Shown: piece after piece, positions 1-12,480 of the stretch
Layout of the letters: the number at the start of each line of letters is the position of its first letter
How positions within the stretch are numbered: position 1 is the stretch's first letter
From: Moringa oleifera
Taxonomy: Eukaryota > Streptophyta > Magnoliopsida > Brassicales > Moringaceae
Direction: 5' to 3'
Length of the DNA stretch: 64,000 nt
Assembly (NCBI GenBank): GCA_021397835.1
Contig: JAJFZO010000344.1
Location: forward strand, 620,001-684,000
The notes under the pieces: generated by a model
The model's input: only the letters and a program-made list of their open reading frames with translations
What the model was told of the DNA's origin: nothing
Database searches by the model: none
Made by a program: the position numbers and the translations under genes

Positions 1-701
1 TATTAATACCATCATTTATATTGTTATGTGCTTCAGCGCATGCAGGTGGCACATAAGGTGGGATTAAATATGGTACAGAAGGTAAGTTCTGATCATCAAG
101 CTCAACTTCCATAATGGGTTCAAATTGCTCTTCTTCGATAAGTTGAGTGGGCTCAATTTTTGAGATTGGATGCTCACACACAACATCATAGTCCATAGAC
201 TCATCCAAGTCGATCTCATTAATATTCTAAGTATTAGGAGGAGTCTTATTATGGAATAATGGTTCTATGCCCAAATTGGATGGGCCTCCAAGTTAAGGAT
301 TACATCAATCACCTCATTGCTCTCAATACAAGAATTCAACTAATTGATTTGTTTTGAATTCTACCTTCACATACACCATGTGTGTTCTCAACATCATGTC
401 GCTCCACCAAATCCACAATTACACGGGGTACTATGTTATCACCATAAAACATGAACTCAATATCGTCATCATTCACTAACTCAATTTTCATGGTAGTTTC
501 ATCAGATCTCACTATGGTGTGCAGTATCATATCATAGTTAGAGAAATCAATATCAACGCAAGATTTAACTAAACCTAATAACTGTGCATGTGTTAAACCC
601 TTTTAAACAATATAGTCTTGAGTTTTGATAGTCCTACCAATATACTAAAAACTTCCTCTTGACTCGGACCATTCACCATTCCAAGTTACAATAACACACA
701 T
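1..701 (-). pseudogene. MULE (Mutator-like) transposase N-terminal remnant
   Basis: Read on the minus strand from an ATG at 701, one frame runs to 336 with two in-frame stops. It gives an N-terminal VTWNGEW motif, then THAQLLGLV, then a hydrophilic stretch with ELVNDDDIEFMF. It continues in another frame from about 290 to the window edge as an acidic linker (DLDESMDYDVV, EVELDDQNLPSVPY). This layout is typical of the N-terminal domain of plant MuDR-like transposases, which come before the catalytic MULE and SWIM domains. Those domains would lie beyond the left edge. At least three stops and one frameshift make it dead. Assignment rests on motif style and layout only; another plant transposon N-terminus remains possible. 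Confidence 0.55.
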
Positions 702-1461
702 TCTACCATGACCATGAAAATATTTCAGAAAAGAAGCAACATAAAAGGAACAAAACTAAAGTTTAGTAAATAGATAACAATTTAGATAAATAAGCAATTA
801 TATTATCTTGTGTATCAATTTTATTAAAGAAACATTAATTTGTGAATAAAGTCATGATGGTTCATAAGATGATACGAATTCGGTAGTTAAGTCACGATTT
901 AAGTAAACATAGCACGGTTCTTTGTTTATGTTACGATATGTATGATGCATCACGATTATTCTTTTAAAACAAATAAAATCTTCGCATTGTTAAGATACAT
1001 TATCTTTCAAATACATACTTGTTAGTCTCTTGTTCCACTCGAACACTTTTTGCTTTTAAAGAACAATGTGTTACTGAAAACACGAGCTTGGTTGTGTAGA
1101 TCTTAGATACAATGTGAAGAGAATTAGCCAAAATCAATTGACGATTGCTTTCTATTCCTTTTTTAGCCTTTGTTTAGGTAGATCTTAGATACAAACATGA
1201 AGAAAAAATTTGTAGAAAGAGCCTAAAGATAAAAAGAGAGAAAGCTTGATGATAGAGAGAGCTCAAAAAGCAAGAATATTAATATTGTATGCATTAATTT
1301 TCTTATTTTTTGAATTTATTTACTTTTTAAAGGTATTATTGTCTTTAGTATGGGTATTTTGGTCTTCACAAGACATTTAAGTGTAAAAAACATAAAAATT
1401 AGTAAAGATAGTTTGTTTCATAAAAAAAGGGACACGATGTGTTAATTTTGGCAATTTTTTC
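702..1461 (-). other. probable 5' terminal region of the MULE remnant
   Basis: This is AT-rich non-coding DNA upstream of the MULE reading frame. On the minus strand it would begin near 1461 with gaaaaaattgccaaaatt, which resembles the start of many plant MULE terminal inverted repeats. The partner repeat would lie outside the window, so neither the end nor the target duplication can be verified. Confidence 0.3.
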
Positions 1462-2216
1462 TATTTCTTAGACTATAATTTATGAGTTGGACTAGACCTG
1501 TATGTCTTTGTCTGTGTGTGGTTTTTGAGCTAGTAGCTAGCTATTACCAAGAAGGACTGTTGTTTGATCATTTTCATGATTTCATGGGACCCATCTTTCT
1601 TTCAGGCTTTGAATTTGGACAGATCTAGCAGGCCTTCTTAACATGTGTTGTTTGATGACTCAGTGCGCGGATGTTATGAGTCCATTAGCATAGTCTTAAG
1701 CCTATTTCATAAGTGAGCAATCTTTGGCAAGCCTGGAGATTTAGTTAGGGGTAATAAAGGCACTACAAGCCCATGTTACACAGGTCATGCACATTACTTA
1801 AGGCCATTTTTTTATTCTTCTTTTATTTATAACAATATTAAGAGAACACATTAGGCTTGGTCTTGGAACGCCATGTTAACACCATGCTTAGCAAACCATA
1901 CGAGGACCAATCTTAAAACATCATGCTATGGGTGCAGTCACGGCATACCAAAAAATAAAAAAGACATCAAGTGACAAGAATGGAACTTATGGCCTTCTAT
2001 ACCCAAAACAAATGCGTTGACAAAACTGCACTACACCTTGTCTCACCCCCCGAAGCATATAAATCCACTCAATCGATGAATACTTGAATTGAACTTGCCC
2101 ATCCTATTGCGCATAGGGGGCGAGAACTAATATACCTCTTACACTATATGGCTTTTTGCCTTTTTCTTTTCACTTGAATTTAAAAATCCTACTCACACTC
2201 AGTTATGTGTCCTTTA
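1462..2216. other. unassigned, mitochondrial-like in part
   Basis: No gene, repeat or tRNA was recognised. From about 1800 onward the texture, short runs of ctttctt and aagaaag in mixed-composition DNA, resembles plant mitochondrial intergenic DNA with C-to-T decay. Only short chance ORFs are present. Confidence 0.4.
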
Positions 2217-2290
2217 GACCTTTTGCCCCCTTAAAACCACTCGCATAAGGATTTTTAATCCTTTGCTTTAATTAACTGAGCTACATGAAC
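2217..2290 (-). pseudogene. trnF: decayed mitochondrial trnF(GAA)
   Basis: The minus strand starts gttcatgtagctcagtt and continues with agcaaaggattaaaaatcct. These match the acceptor, D-arm and anticodon arm of plant mitochondrial tRNA-Phe. The anticodon loop now reads AAA where the functional gene has GAA, a G-to-A change. The GG of the D-loop is also AA, and the T-loop and 3' acceptor are degraded, so it cannot fold as a working tRNA. Differences are mostly transitions. It stands alone; I did not find the trnS or trnP genes that often lie near trnF in plant mitochondria. Confidence 0.75.
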
Positions 2291-5200
2291 CACTTTCCTA
2301 AAGTCCATTTTCTTTATCGAGTAACGCCCTACCTTAACACTTAACTAGTAAGGAAAAAGCCCTTTACTAATCAATTCATTAGGCTTACTTTTTCTTCAAG
2401 CTTTCGAGTAACTCTTTCAATTACTGCTTAATCTTCCAGCATGATCAAGAACCGAGATTCGTCTAGTCCTTGAACGGCTATAAGAAGCTTGCTTACAGAA
2501 AGAAGATAGGTCGGTCAAATAAAAATAATGCACAATAGGCTCTCCACTCTTAGTTACTAAGTAGTGTAATTTTTTATTTCGAGGGACCCTACCAAGAGGT
2601 TCTTTCTCTCACGTGATTTTACCCATCCGTTCCACTTTCGTGCCAAAGGGAAAGGAATTCGAATGCATGATATGATCTTCTTATATATCAATTTAGCAAA
2701 ACCAATGCCTTAAGCCATTCAACCATCCTTCAAGTTATTGATTAATTTATTGTGTAGTTGGTTGCTCGAAGGTTATCTAATCTGATCAACTACATAAACT
2801 GTAGTGTGTTAGCACATATACTTTTCCTTTATTTATGAGATAGACCCCATCTAAATCTACCCAGCATCCAAGCCATCAAAATCTGCCACTTCTTTCCTTG
2901 GGTGACGCCTCCTGTCTATGATGAACTTTACCAGTTTTTGCCTCTAACTTGATCATTTTTGAAATATCTAGTTTGAAAGGACTACAAGAGAAGACACGGC
3001 CAAGCTAAGCCTTACCCACATGAATTGAATTCATATCTCCTTCGTCTACTTGAGATTTCCTAGATTGTGACTCTTTCATTACATCATGGAAAAGTCCATT
3101 CTTGTCATGATCAATCCATATCCTACCGTAGTGCCTAAAGAACCTTAGCAACCAAGGCTAGCTTACTAAGGCAAAGGAATTTCTTGTTGATTACATGAGG
3201 TAGTTAGCCTTTTTCTTGCTTTTATTTGCCTATCTAATCTTTTAAATAGGCATTATTACTATAAAAAAATTGCTTTATATAGGAATTACGACGTGGCTTA
3301 GCTTTTCTTAACTCTAGGAAAGGAATAGCTATTTGATCTGGCTTAACTCATGAACTCTTAAACAGGAAGATTCCTAGCTACTTAGACTAGTAAGACAAGA
3401 GCTACTAACTAAGAGAAGAAGAGCTAATATTCGTCTAGTGTGCAGGAAAGAGAAGACAAAAGATAACATCAAAGTCCATAATAGAAATAGGGTAAAGAGT
3501 TAAATTAGTTCGTAAACATTAACTAGACTTTAATGGTTAATAACTACATACTTCTTTGAAACATTAAATCTGGCTTAGAACGAGTTTTACGTTAGTAAAC
3601 GAAGAATTAGGTGATATCAAATCCTATGTCCAAAAGTAAAGCACCATTATTTGATCTGGCTAAAGAAAGACTTCAAGAAAAAAAGCTTAGATGTGAGGAA
3701 AGGCTAAATGACAAGAAAAGAGCTTAGTTAGGAGACAACACCAGAGGGAGGAAATTTTCGCAAATAAAAAAACACGTTGACTTTGAAAGGAAGCTCACGA
3801 GAGGGAAAGAAAGAAAGAAAAAACTAATGAAATTCATCCCAAGCTAATTACTTCTTTCGAGATAGTAGTGAAAAAGGAAAATGCTTTGTCTTTTGATGTA
3901 GCTTCAAGTCTTCAATGTTCCTCAAAGACTGATAAAAGTTAGAATAGGTACTAACATAGTGGTAGAATGGGATTGATGATGACGGGCCAAAGCCCACAAA
4001 TCTTTTGGTTTAGGAGCCAAATTCAACCTTTCTTTATTCTTTCCATAAGATTTCGTTACACCATACACAATAGGCAAAAGACCAAGCATAAATCTCAATG
4101 ATTTTAAATTTTGGTATTTCGACATGTGATTCATTACTGCAAGCTCTTTCTTGTACAGTAACACTTGAGCGAGGTGGTTTAACTACCTTTTTCATCTGTT
4201 TATGAATGGAACATCAAATTAAAAATGTCTTTATCTTTTATTACCATGCCATTAATGAAAATTCATGGCTTGGGAAAAGTCTTGAAATCTCACCTTCTAG
4301 CATTGCGATAAAGTGTTGACAGAGTAAAGCGATAGGACCCATTTTAAGAGAGAGTGCAGGGAAAAGACCCAAACATCAAAAAGCAGGCAACGAGGTTATA
4401 TCGCTTTAAAAGGGGTATTAATAGCGAACCATAAGCCCTAGCTTTAAGTCAAAGAAACAAGCAATCACACGCCTGGAATAGAAAGATATTTCACTTTAAA
4501 ATTGTTACTAAAAGCATTATAAGCACACTTTTTATCTAGGCAAATCAAACCTGAAAAAGCACCTATTTCTTGGCTGGCCTTGCAAAAGTGAATTTACGGG
4601 ATAATAGAAATAAGTATCAAGGCTGCAAGATAAAAGGAAGGTTCCTGCGTGTAGGAAAGCTTTTTCACCATCTATTGGGTATTTGTCTCAATCTTGCTAT
4701 CTCATCTTATACTTATGATAGGCGGGCTCAATGCCAAATATTTATCTTTGGAAATCCTTCTCTTTTAATTTTTGGTATTCAGCTGTCTTGCTTGGTTTCA
4801 CCCTTTCATTCATGAAGCAGAACACTGGGAATGGTGTTTTTCAAGTGCAATGCAAGAGTTTTTAACCCTTTCACATCAATCGACAAACAAAACTCCCAGT
4901 AAAAAGCCACTTTCTTTTTTTTTTTTAAATCAAAACGTTGAAAGATCTTTGATCTCACCTTTGAATAAGTCCGACAAAGTACCTTTTCCCACTAAATCCT
5001 ATCTATCTTTGCCCGCTTCTTCCATTTGTTGAGCTCTAAGCTCCTCTGGCAAATCATGATATGTGCATGCTGGTTTCTCTACTTTAGTAATGTGTTAACT
5101 AGTAGTCCACTACTGATTTAGGATTTGGTACTGACACCTGTCTTACTAATTATAAGCCTTTTGAAAAAAAAAATCGTTTTCCTACTTGCAGAAACCCCTT

Positions 5201-6570
5201 TTTGACAATTTGCTTCATGAATATTAGGGATTAATTAAAAACTAGATGTATTATTTTAGCATATCATAAGCGAGCCTGCTTATCATTAGCCCTATAATCA
5301 TTCATTAACTTCAAGGCGAGTTTGAAAGCTTGACAATTGACTTTGGAGAGTCCTTCTTGGACTTAGCTCTTCCATAAAAGCAGAGTAGACAATATGTTTA
5401 GTAGTCTATTAGGAGCAAAGAGAAGCTTGCCAAGCGAAGGAGGTGGGTTCAACTATTTCACCAATCCGATTCAATGTCCCCATGCTATGTTTTTATCTCA
5501 AGGCAAGTTTACTATCTTGGTCTTATTGTCTGTCATTACTTAGTCTTTCTTTTCTTGACAAGAGAAAAGAAATCCTTCCCTTAAGTTTTCATTGGAAAGA
5601 TCATAAAGAATTAGTCCACCGATGGACTTTCATGTGAAGGCTATCTTCTTAGCGTTTATTGGCATGTTTATGACCTAGTTGTAAAACTACTACCATATGA
5701 ATGTCCTCCTCATTGCTTTAGGACTAGGCTAGCAAATCAAACAACTTTATGTTAACAACACCTTTCACTTACAACATTCATGAAAATTAATGAGCTGGCC
5801 CACAGTAAATGAGAATAACAAGACTCTATGGCTTAACAAGTTCCTTCCCCACCAAAACCCTTACTTGGGCCTTGACAGGGTAAGAGTAGTTAGGTCAACA
5901 TGAGTCTTTCCTTTGCGAAAAGGTTGCATTGGTTTCGCATGAAGATTAAGGACCTGTAGATGACAAAATTAGCTTATGTTAAGAAGGATTTATATGAGGT
6001 GGCAACATGTTGAATCGTTAATAGTATTCTTTTTTCAGGCAATGCATAGGACTTTGATCTAAGTTGAGCTAGCCCTAGTATGGACAGTCCTAAGTGTGGG
6101 GACCTTAACAATATGATTGTGATCTATGATAGGGCTATTCCTAGTCATATGTTAATTTCATTTTTCAAAATATTCACCCAAGCCTTCAAATGTAGATTCT
6201 TCCAAAGATAGATTAACTAATTGGTGTATCCGAATTGGAGGTCTTTGGCTTGGGCCTCCCTATTTCCTTCTAACATCTACTTGTTGGTGGTGGGCATGCA
6301 TAAGAATCCCTCTCCTTCTACTGTTATAAGTGCTGACTATCTCCCAAATCTCGTTACCCTTCTATTGTCGCATATGGTGCTAGTAGGCCATCATATGTGT
6401 ATGGTTATAGTATGGGCCTAGTCTTGGAACTTATGCCGAATTAGTAAGTCTAATGTTGGCTTCAGCTCTAATTTAAGTGTAATAAGCTATATGGACATTC
6501 CATCTAATCTTGTAGTGGATAGGCAATTGTTCGCTTTGAAATAGTCTTGATGCAGCTCATGGCCTAAGTA
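2291..6570. other. NUMT-like intergenic DNA, no gene recognised
   Basis: About 4.3 kb with the texture of plant mitochondrial spacer (many gaaag/ctttc runs, aagctt sites) and no recognised gene. Open stretches of 60-86 codons, such as 3922-4164 minus, 4570-4815 plus, 4772-5032 plus and 5443-5637 plus, match nothing I know and are no longer than expected by chance in six frames. Confidence 0.45.
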
Positions 6571-6731
6571 ACATGGATTTGAATATAGTTATTATAGGTA
6601 TGCCCAATACCTAAACTCTCTTTTTCTAGTTTCCAAGAGGTGTCAAAATAGAAAGAAAAATACCGATCATCCCTTAAGAGATGCCTAAAGGGCATAAAAC
6701 CAAAACAAGAGATACAACTAGGCTTAAAGAT
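6571..6731 (+). repeat. 161-bp dispersed repeat, copy 1
   Basis: The segment begins acatggatttgaatatag and ends ggcttaaagatgg. It is repeated in direct orientation at 53950-54110 with roughly 90% identity by eye; differences are mostly C/T and G/A. Short dispersed repeats are common in plant mitochondrial genomes and are sites of recombination. The second copy lies exactly at the left edge of the large duplication. Confidence 0.9.
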
Positions 6732-7497
6732 GGCACAGTTTTAACTTTCTAGTTTTAATCAGGTGGCAACTATCGGGGTACTAATATCTAGCGTGTGGTG
6801 CCTCATTTTTATTCTTTAACCACTGTCGGTCCTCTTGATCTTAAATAGTAATTCTTTGGTTACTCTTAAGTCTCGATGTTGCATTTTCTGTTATTGCTTC
6901 CTTGTAGACTGTAGGTGGATCTTATCTCCTCTTTCTTTTTTTCTTTGGTTCCCATGCGTGAGGAGGTTTAGCATTGGCTTTGTTGTCAAGGTAAAAAGAG
7001 TGTGCTTTTGCCTCCTTCTATGGCCCATTACGCTTTTCCTAACTCGCCTTACTTGTTTTAACTCTATTGACATTTATTTTGGTGTCAAGACCAGTAGTAG
7101 AAATAAAAGGTCACTTAAGATTTGTTCCAAAAGAGATATATGTGAAAGGGTTTCAATTCCTTTTAAGAGGGACCTATGTCAGCTTCAGTCAGCAGAGTTA
7201 TCTTTCGCTCAACCATGTGAAACAAGACTTCATATACCCCTAATTCTTCGATTAGTATGACTTACAGGGGCTCTTCATGCAAAGCTTTGTGGTTAATATT
7301 CAAAAAAGTAACCAAATCTCCTCATGCTTTTTAGTTCATCTTAGCAGTACAAGGAAGAAGCCTATGTGGTGGGTTCGACTACTACAAAAGTGCACATTAA
7401 TTATCAATCAGCTAATTCTCATTTAAGGAATTTAATCTACAATGATATTTTTTTTTTGATGATCTTGATTGAATGAATTAACTATTTCATTTTACAG
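6732..7497. other. unassigned NUMT-like DNA
   Basis: It contains a 141-codon plus-strand ORF (6835-7260) that I cannot place. The ORF is cysteine- and leucine-rich with no clear domain, and has a shadow ORF on the other strand. The last 30 bases (T-rich, ending in ttacag) look like a spliceosomal intron 3' end leading into the exon-like segment at 7498. Confidence 0.35.
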
Positions 7498-7689
7498 AAA
7501 TGTAATCGACTATATGATATCTCTTTTTTAAGTGTGAAAGATTATAAGGATCATATTTTGTCTTCTTTGATAGATGGGAATGAAAGATCAACTCTAACAA
7601 TACATTTCTGTAGCCCAGAACCAAAGGAGAAAGTGCTAACAAGCTATTCAGTCGATCTCAAAGAGCTAACCTCAATGGAAAAAGACAAG
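7498..7689 (+). other. exon-like open segment with splice signals, unidentified
   Basis: A T-rich tract ending in ttacag is followed by 64 open codons (192 bp, phase 0 at both ends) and then a good donor, AAG/gtaagc. The predicted peptide begins KCNRLYDISF, contains the segment TLTIHFCSPEP, and ends near SMEKDK. I do not recognise the family. It has no stop or frameshift, unlike every other coding relic here, so it may be a captured or ancestral nuclear exon. No neighbouring exon was found. A chance ORF with chance splice motifs is the main alternative. Confidence 0.4.
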
Positions 7690-9804
7690 GTAAGCATCCA
7701 AAGCAACATCAATTGAACTAATGTATCAAGTTTCTGATACACCATATCTGGTTTACCCTGAAGCAACATTTTTCAAAGTAACAGTCTCATAAGCAGAGGA
7801 AGAAACCCTTTCTTGTTTATTCTAATGAGGGTTTATGAATCACTCAAATAAGCCTTTTTAGCCACATCTAAATTGGTATCCTTACCCATATCTTTATGCG
7901 TAGGGGCATCAAAATCTAAATCTATAAAAGGTATTTGGGAATCCCCATTCGTACCCATATTGGCTAAATCCAGCATAGTGGGTCTTGTTTTGATATGAGA
8001 ATAAATCTCTGTAAAAGGCATCTCAATGAAAGAGGATTGAGAACCATAAGGCGAGCATAAAAATGCTAGTATAAACAACTCATATAGACTTGCATGATAA
8101 GGTACATGGGGCCAACTAAGCCACCACTTTTGCTAGATATAGGTCCAGATGACGTAAGAGCCTACCACTGAAACCTAACCCTTAAGAGGCTAAGGTCCAA
8201 AGGGTGTACTACCAAAAATGTCTCTTTAGCCAAGGGTCTAATTTCACACAAGCATAATTTCTCTAATAACGAGAGAAACTTCGCACAAATGGCTAAAGTC
8301 CTTTCTTTTCCAAAAACCTATTAACTTCACAAAGGACAAAATAAGTAAGGTAGAGATTAAGTTAAGCATAAAAGTTTTAAGAATCAGAGGATCAAACTTC
8401 TTAATACTTGCTAGGAACCAATGCAATTAGGATAAAAGCTTGCCATGACTTTCAAGCAAGCTGTGTCAGGTTGCTTGAAATGCTCTTATCTGAGCTAGCC
8501 ATTACATTTAGAGGTTGATCGACAAGAGATGTTACTTCCTTTTAATCAATAGTGAGAATGCCACGCCACCCACGAGAAATTTATTTCACTATGCTATTTT
8601 TTTGAATTGTATTTACTTTTCCTGCAAAACTATTAAGCTTAAGCTTGGCTAGTTAATCCTTTATTTATAACTCTAAGTAAAAAATCTATGAATTCCCTAA
8701 GGAAATAAATCAAATTAGAGTTTTTAGCCTTAACTTATGTCAGCGAAGTGTTTGATGAACATGGGCTTATGAATTGTCCTCAACACCCAAATTTCTCTAT
8801 TAACTTCATCCTTAGTGGGTAGGAGAGAGAAGATAGCATACGAACATCAAGTGGAGCAAGGTGGAGCACTCTTCGAACCAAAATAAGCATACAAAACGAT
8901 TTAAACTAGTAACAATAACCAACCGATTATAAGGGTTGGCCAAGCAAAAGGTACAAAAGATCGTTAACTCTTATTGTTATTACAAGCCTAAAGGCAAAAG
9001 GTAGGACATTAATTCAAAGAACGAGTACTGTACAAAGCCCTTCCTCCATGAAGAAAGGATTAGACAGAATGTAGAAAAGCTAAGATAAAGCCGCTTCTTT
9101 ACTCACTCAAGTACAGCTTTGTTAAGTAAATTAACTTTATCTTTACTAGTAGCCATGGTAGGCATAATTTTCTTGAGCTCTTTAAAGCCTTTCATGCCTC
9201 ACTTCACTAGTGCTTTTCACTAGATCTTTAAAGCAACAAGAATTCTTTCCTTATGAAAAGGTCTCATTTTCTTGTATGAGCTTTCCCCAAGGTGTATGTA
9301 ATAAGTCTTAGCTAGCCAAGTCTTAAGATCTCATGGCTTAGTAATCTGTGGACACTTCAAATGAAGCCAAATCTGCTAAATAGGACAATCTGTTGATCTA
9401 GATAAGTGAGTTAGTATATAACCAAAGGAAGAACAAAAGGAAAACTCAACTAGAAGATGAGCTAACCTAAGCCCCTATGAAGAGAGATTTTGAATATTGA
9501 AAAAAGTGTGTAAAAGGCCTACAACTAACCTACTTTTGTTTTTTTTCTTATGCATTCAACCATCCTATGGTCAATCTTTGGATGAAGCTCACGCTCAGCC
9601 CCTTGGTAACCTTTTCTCTTTTGTTAAGGAGACTTGTCAACGATGGTGGTTAGCAAAGCAGATCTTTCCCCTTTATCTTGAATAACTAGTGTCATTAGCA
9701 TCTTGGTCGACATTAGGCTTGGCGGAGCGATGTCATGACTTTCAAAAAATTACTAGTTTTCGTGAGGCATGACTCAAAGAAAAAGATAAATCCAACTTTT
9801 AGGG
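7690..9804. other. unassigned NUMT-like DNA
   Basis: No gene recognised. Short ORFs at 7833-8078 minus (81 codons), 8244-8426 minus and 9497-9685 plus match no family I know. The texture is again that of decayed mitochondrial spacer. It ends at the left terminus of CACTA element B. Confidence 0.4.
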
Positions 9805-10079
9805 CACTACGAAAAAATTTAAAAATAGCGATACAATATAGCGATTGATTTTGTCAATCACTCAATAATGATAGAATAACGACAGATTTACTACAGAATA
9901 AAAATTTTACCATAGTGACGAAATAATGACAAATTAGTGACACATATTAGCTACAAACGCTATCTTCATCGCTAAATTTATTTTTAATTCATTTATTTTA
10001 ATTTTTAATCAATATAAAAATATATCAATGATCAAATTTTAATCGGTAGCTAATCAAAGAACTAGTGACTATAATGCTT

Positions 10080-11345
10080 CGGTCACTATGTAAGCAATGT
10101 AGCCTAGTGACCACCCTATGGGCAGTCGCGAAGGCTGCAAACTTACTACCTTCGGAAGAAGTCATGGCAATAAACTTAATTATTGCCTTCAAAGCCAGCA
10201 AGTTGGCCGCCTTCAGAGGCAACCATGCATGGTCGCCAACTTGCTACCTCCATAAGTAGCCATGCATGGCTGCCATAAAAGCAAGCTGGCGACTAGCTTA
10301 CTGCCTTCTTAAGTAACCATGCATGGCAGCTGTAGAAGTAAGTTGGTTGTCATCATGTCACCTTGGAAGGCAGCAATGCATGGCCATCGCTAAAGGAAGC
10401 TGGCCGCCAACTTGCTGCCTTCGAAGGCACCATGCATGGTCGTCAGTAGGGGAAGCAAATTGATGGCATAAGCAAGCTGGCGACCAGCTTGCTACCTTCG
10501 AAGGTAGTCATGCATGGTTGCCTCATAAGCAATCTAGTCGCCAGGCCTTCCAAGACAGCCACGCATGGCTGCAAGCTTACTGCCTTAATTCGAAAGTTAC
10601 CATGCATAGGCACTCCCATGGCCATGACATTTGAAGGTGACTACGATGGCCACGAAAAAGGCAGCCATGGCCGTGAAGGTAGCCGTGGCCTTCAAAGGCG
10701 ACTACCATGTTCGTGAAAGAGGCAGCCACGACCACCCATGAAAGCAGCCACAACACCCATAAAGGTAGCCACGGTGCCTACGAAGGCAGCCACGGGCACC
10801 TACGAAGGCAGCCACCGTGCCTACAAAGGTGGACAAAGGCATCCATGAAGGCAGCCACGGTCGCCCATGAAGGCAGCCACGGCCTTCGAAGATGGGAGCC
10901 ATGGCCTTTGAAGGTGGCAGCCATGGCCTCGAAGGCAACAGCCATGGCCTTCGGGGGCAGCAACGATGGTTGACGTGACAGTGAAGCAGCCATGACTACC
11001 ATGAAAGCCTTCATGCATGGCCATGAAGGCAACCATGGCTGCCCCAAAGACCTCCATGCATGGCTGTGAAGGCAGCCATGGCCGTCGCCAAAGCATCCAT
11101 GCATGGCTGTAAAGGCAGCCATGCCTATCGCCACAACGTTCATGCATGGCTATAATGGTAGCCATGGTATTCAAAGGTGGCAGCGATGGTTGTTGCAAAA
11201 GTGTCCATGAGTGGTTGCAAAGGCAGCCGTGGCATTCGAATTTGGCAGCCATGGCCTTTTAAGGCAGTAGCCATAACCACTACGAAAGCGCCTATGCATG
11301 GCCTCAAAGGTGGTAACCATGGTCGTGAAGGTGTTGCTGCCTTCG
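10080..11345. repeat. GC-rich palindromic minisatellite within CACTA B
   Basis: This is a GC-rich island inside an AT-rich element. The core (about 10720-10950) repeats GGCAGCCAYGG every 21-22 bp, at about 10723, 10744, 10765, 10786, 10808, 10851, 10872, 10894, 10916 and 10938. Further right, CATGCATGGC recurs every 43 bp (11012, 11055, 11098, 11141), a dimer of the basic unit. The left part (10080-10620) uses the same words at looser ~55-bp spacing with perfect palindromes such as CCATGCATGG, CTACCTTCGAAGGTAG and AAGCTGG..CCAGCTT. ORFs of 73-143 codons cross it in several frames but are by-products of the repeat. Confidence 0.85.
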
Positions 11346-11399
11346 ATTGATTTTGCTTTCACTGTAGAGGTAACGATGGACTGCAATTCCATTGCTAGA

Positions 11400-11800
11400 T
11401 TTCACTTCTAACGACCACTACTTACTTTCATTACTAAGAACTTATAAATTAAATCCCTAATTTTTTTCCTTTCGTTCGAGTACCGTTTCCTTTCCCTTTA
11501 TTTCTATTGTTATCTTTGCTTCTGTCTTCTTAAACTATTTCTGTTTTGCCCACTTCATTTCCTCTATAACTTTAGTGTTGTCTTTGCATATATTTATACA
11601 CATGATTCTTAAATTTTTTATTTCACTAGCGAGCGGCACGGTTTTTCCCCTATTCATCTTACTATCTCAGAGCCAAGTCTTTCCCGCTCTCTTCCACTGT
11701 GAACAGGCATATTCTCTTTCCTCTTTACTTGATAATTTATAAAGTTAATTGTTGAAATTATTGATAATGATATTAAAGATTATAAAATCTTGTATAAGAA
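11400..11800. other. unassigned interior of CACTA B
   Basis: Non-repetitive C/T-rich DNA between the two arrays (runs such as ttcctttccctttatttc). No coding signal seen. It could be leader or intron sequence of a captured gene. Confidence 0.35.
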
Positions 11801-11877
11801 TATTATGATTAGATTTGGTAATTACAAAAATATTTTAGATTTTAAATAAATTTTTTAGTTATTTATTTTACATTTTA

Positions 11878-12480
11878 ATAAATTTAATTTATGGTATATT
11901 ATTAGATAATTGTTAAATTTGGTTGTAATTTAAGATAGATATTTTAATTAGATTTTTATGACATTTAAATTACTTAGATGTTTATTAAATTTCATAATTG
12001 TTAATTTTATTTATTAATAAATTTAGTTTATGTTAGATTATTTGGAAAATAATCTAATTAGTTTGTGATGTAGGATAAATAAGTTAATTAGAGTTTTATG
12101 GAATTTAAATTAGTTAGGTATTAATTAAATTCTATAATTGTTAATTTCATAGGTTAATTAAAAATTTTGTTTATATTAAATTAGATAGATAATAGTTTAA
12201 TAGAATATAATTTGAGATAAATAATTTAATTAGATTTTTATAAAATTTAAATTAGTTAAATGTTAATTAAATTTTGCAATTGTTAATTTTATTTGTTAAT
12301 AAAATTAGTTAATTTGTTATTGATTACATTGATAATAGTTTATTTACATTGTAATTTCATGACACAAATAATTTAATTAATTAGATTTTTATAAAAATTA
12401 ATTTACTTAGATGTTGATTAAATTTTGAAGTTGTTAATTTTATTTTTTCAAATAAATTTAGTTTATGTTAATTACATATT
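11878..12480. repeat. AT-rich ~140-bp tandem array
   Basis: About four diverged units share aataaatttagtttatgtta, an ATAATTTAATTAGATTTTTATAA core, and a cattgttaattttatttgt-type end. Unit starts fall near 11878, 12016, 12155, 12298 and 12455, giving a period of about 137-155 bp. It is non-coding and lies within CACTA element B. Confidence 0.72.

Noticed and set aside
10707..11252. Overlapping ORFs of 78-143 codons on both strands
   Set aside because: They are products of the GC-rich 21-22/43-bp repeat. Several frames are open at once and the peptides are simple Cys/His/Gly repeats.
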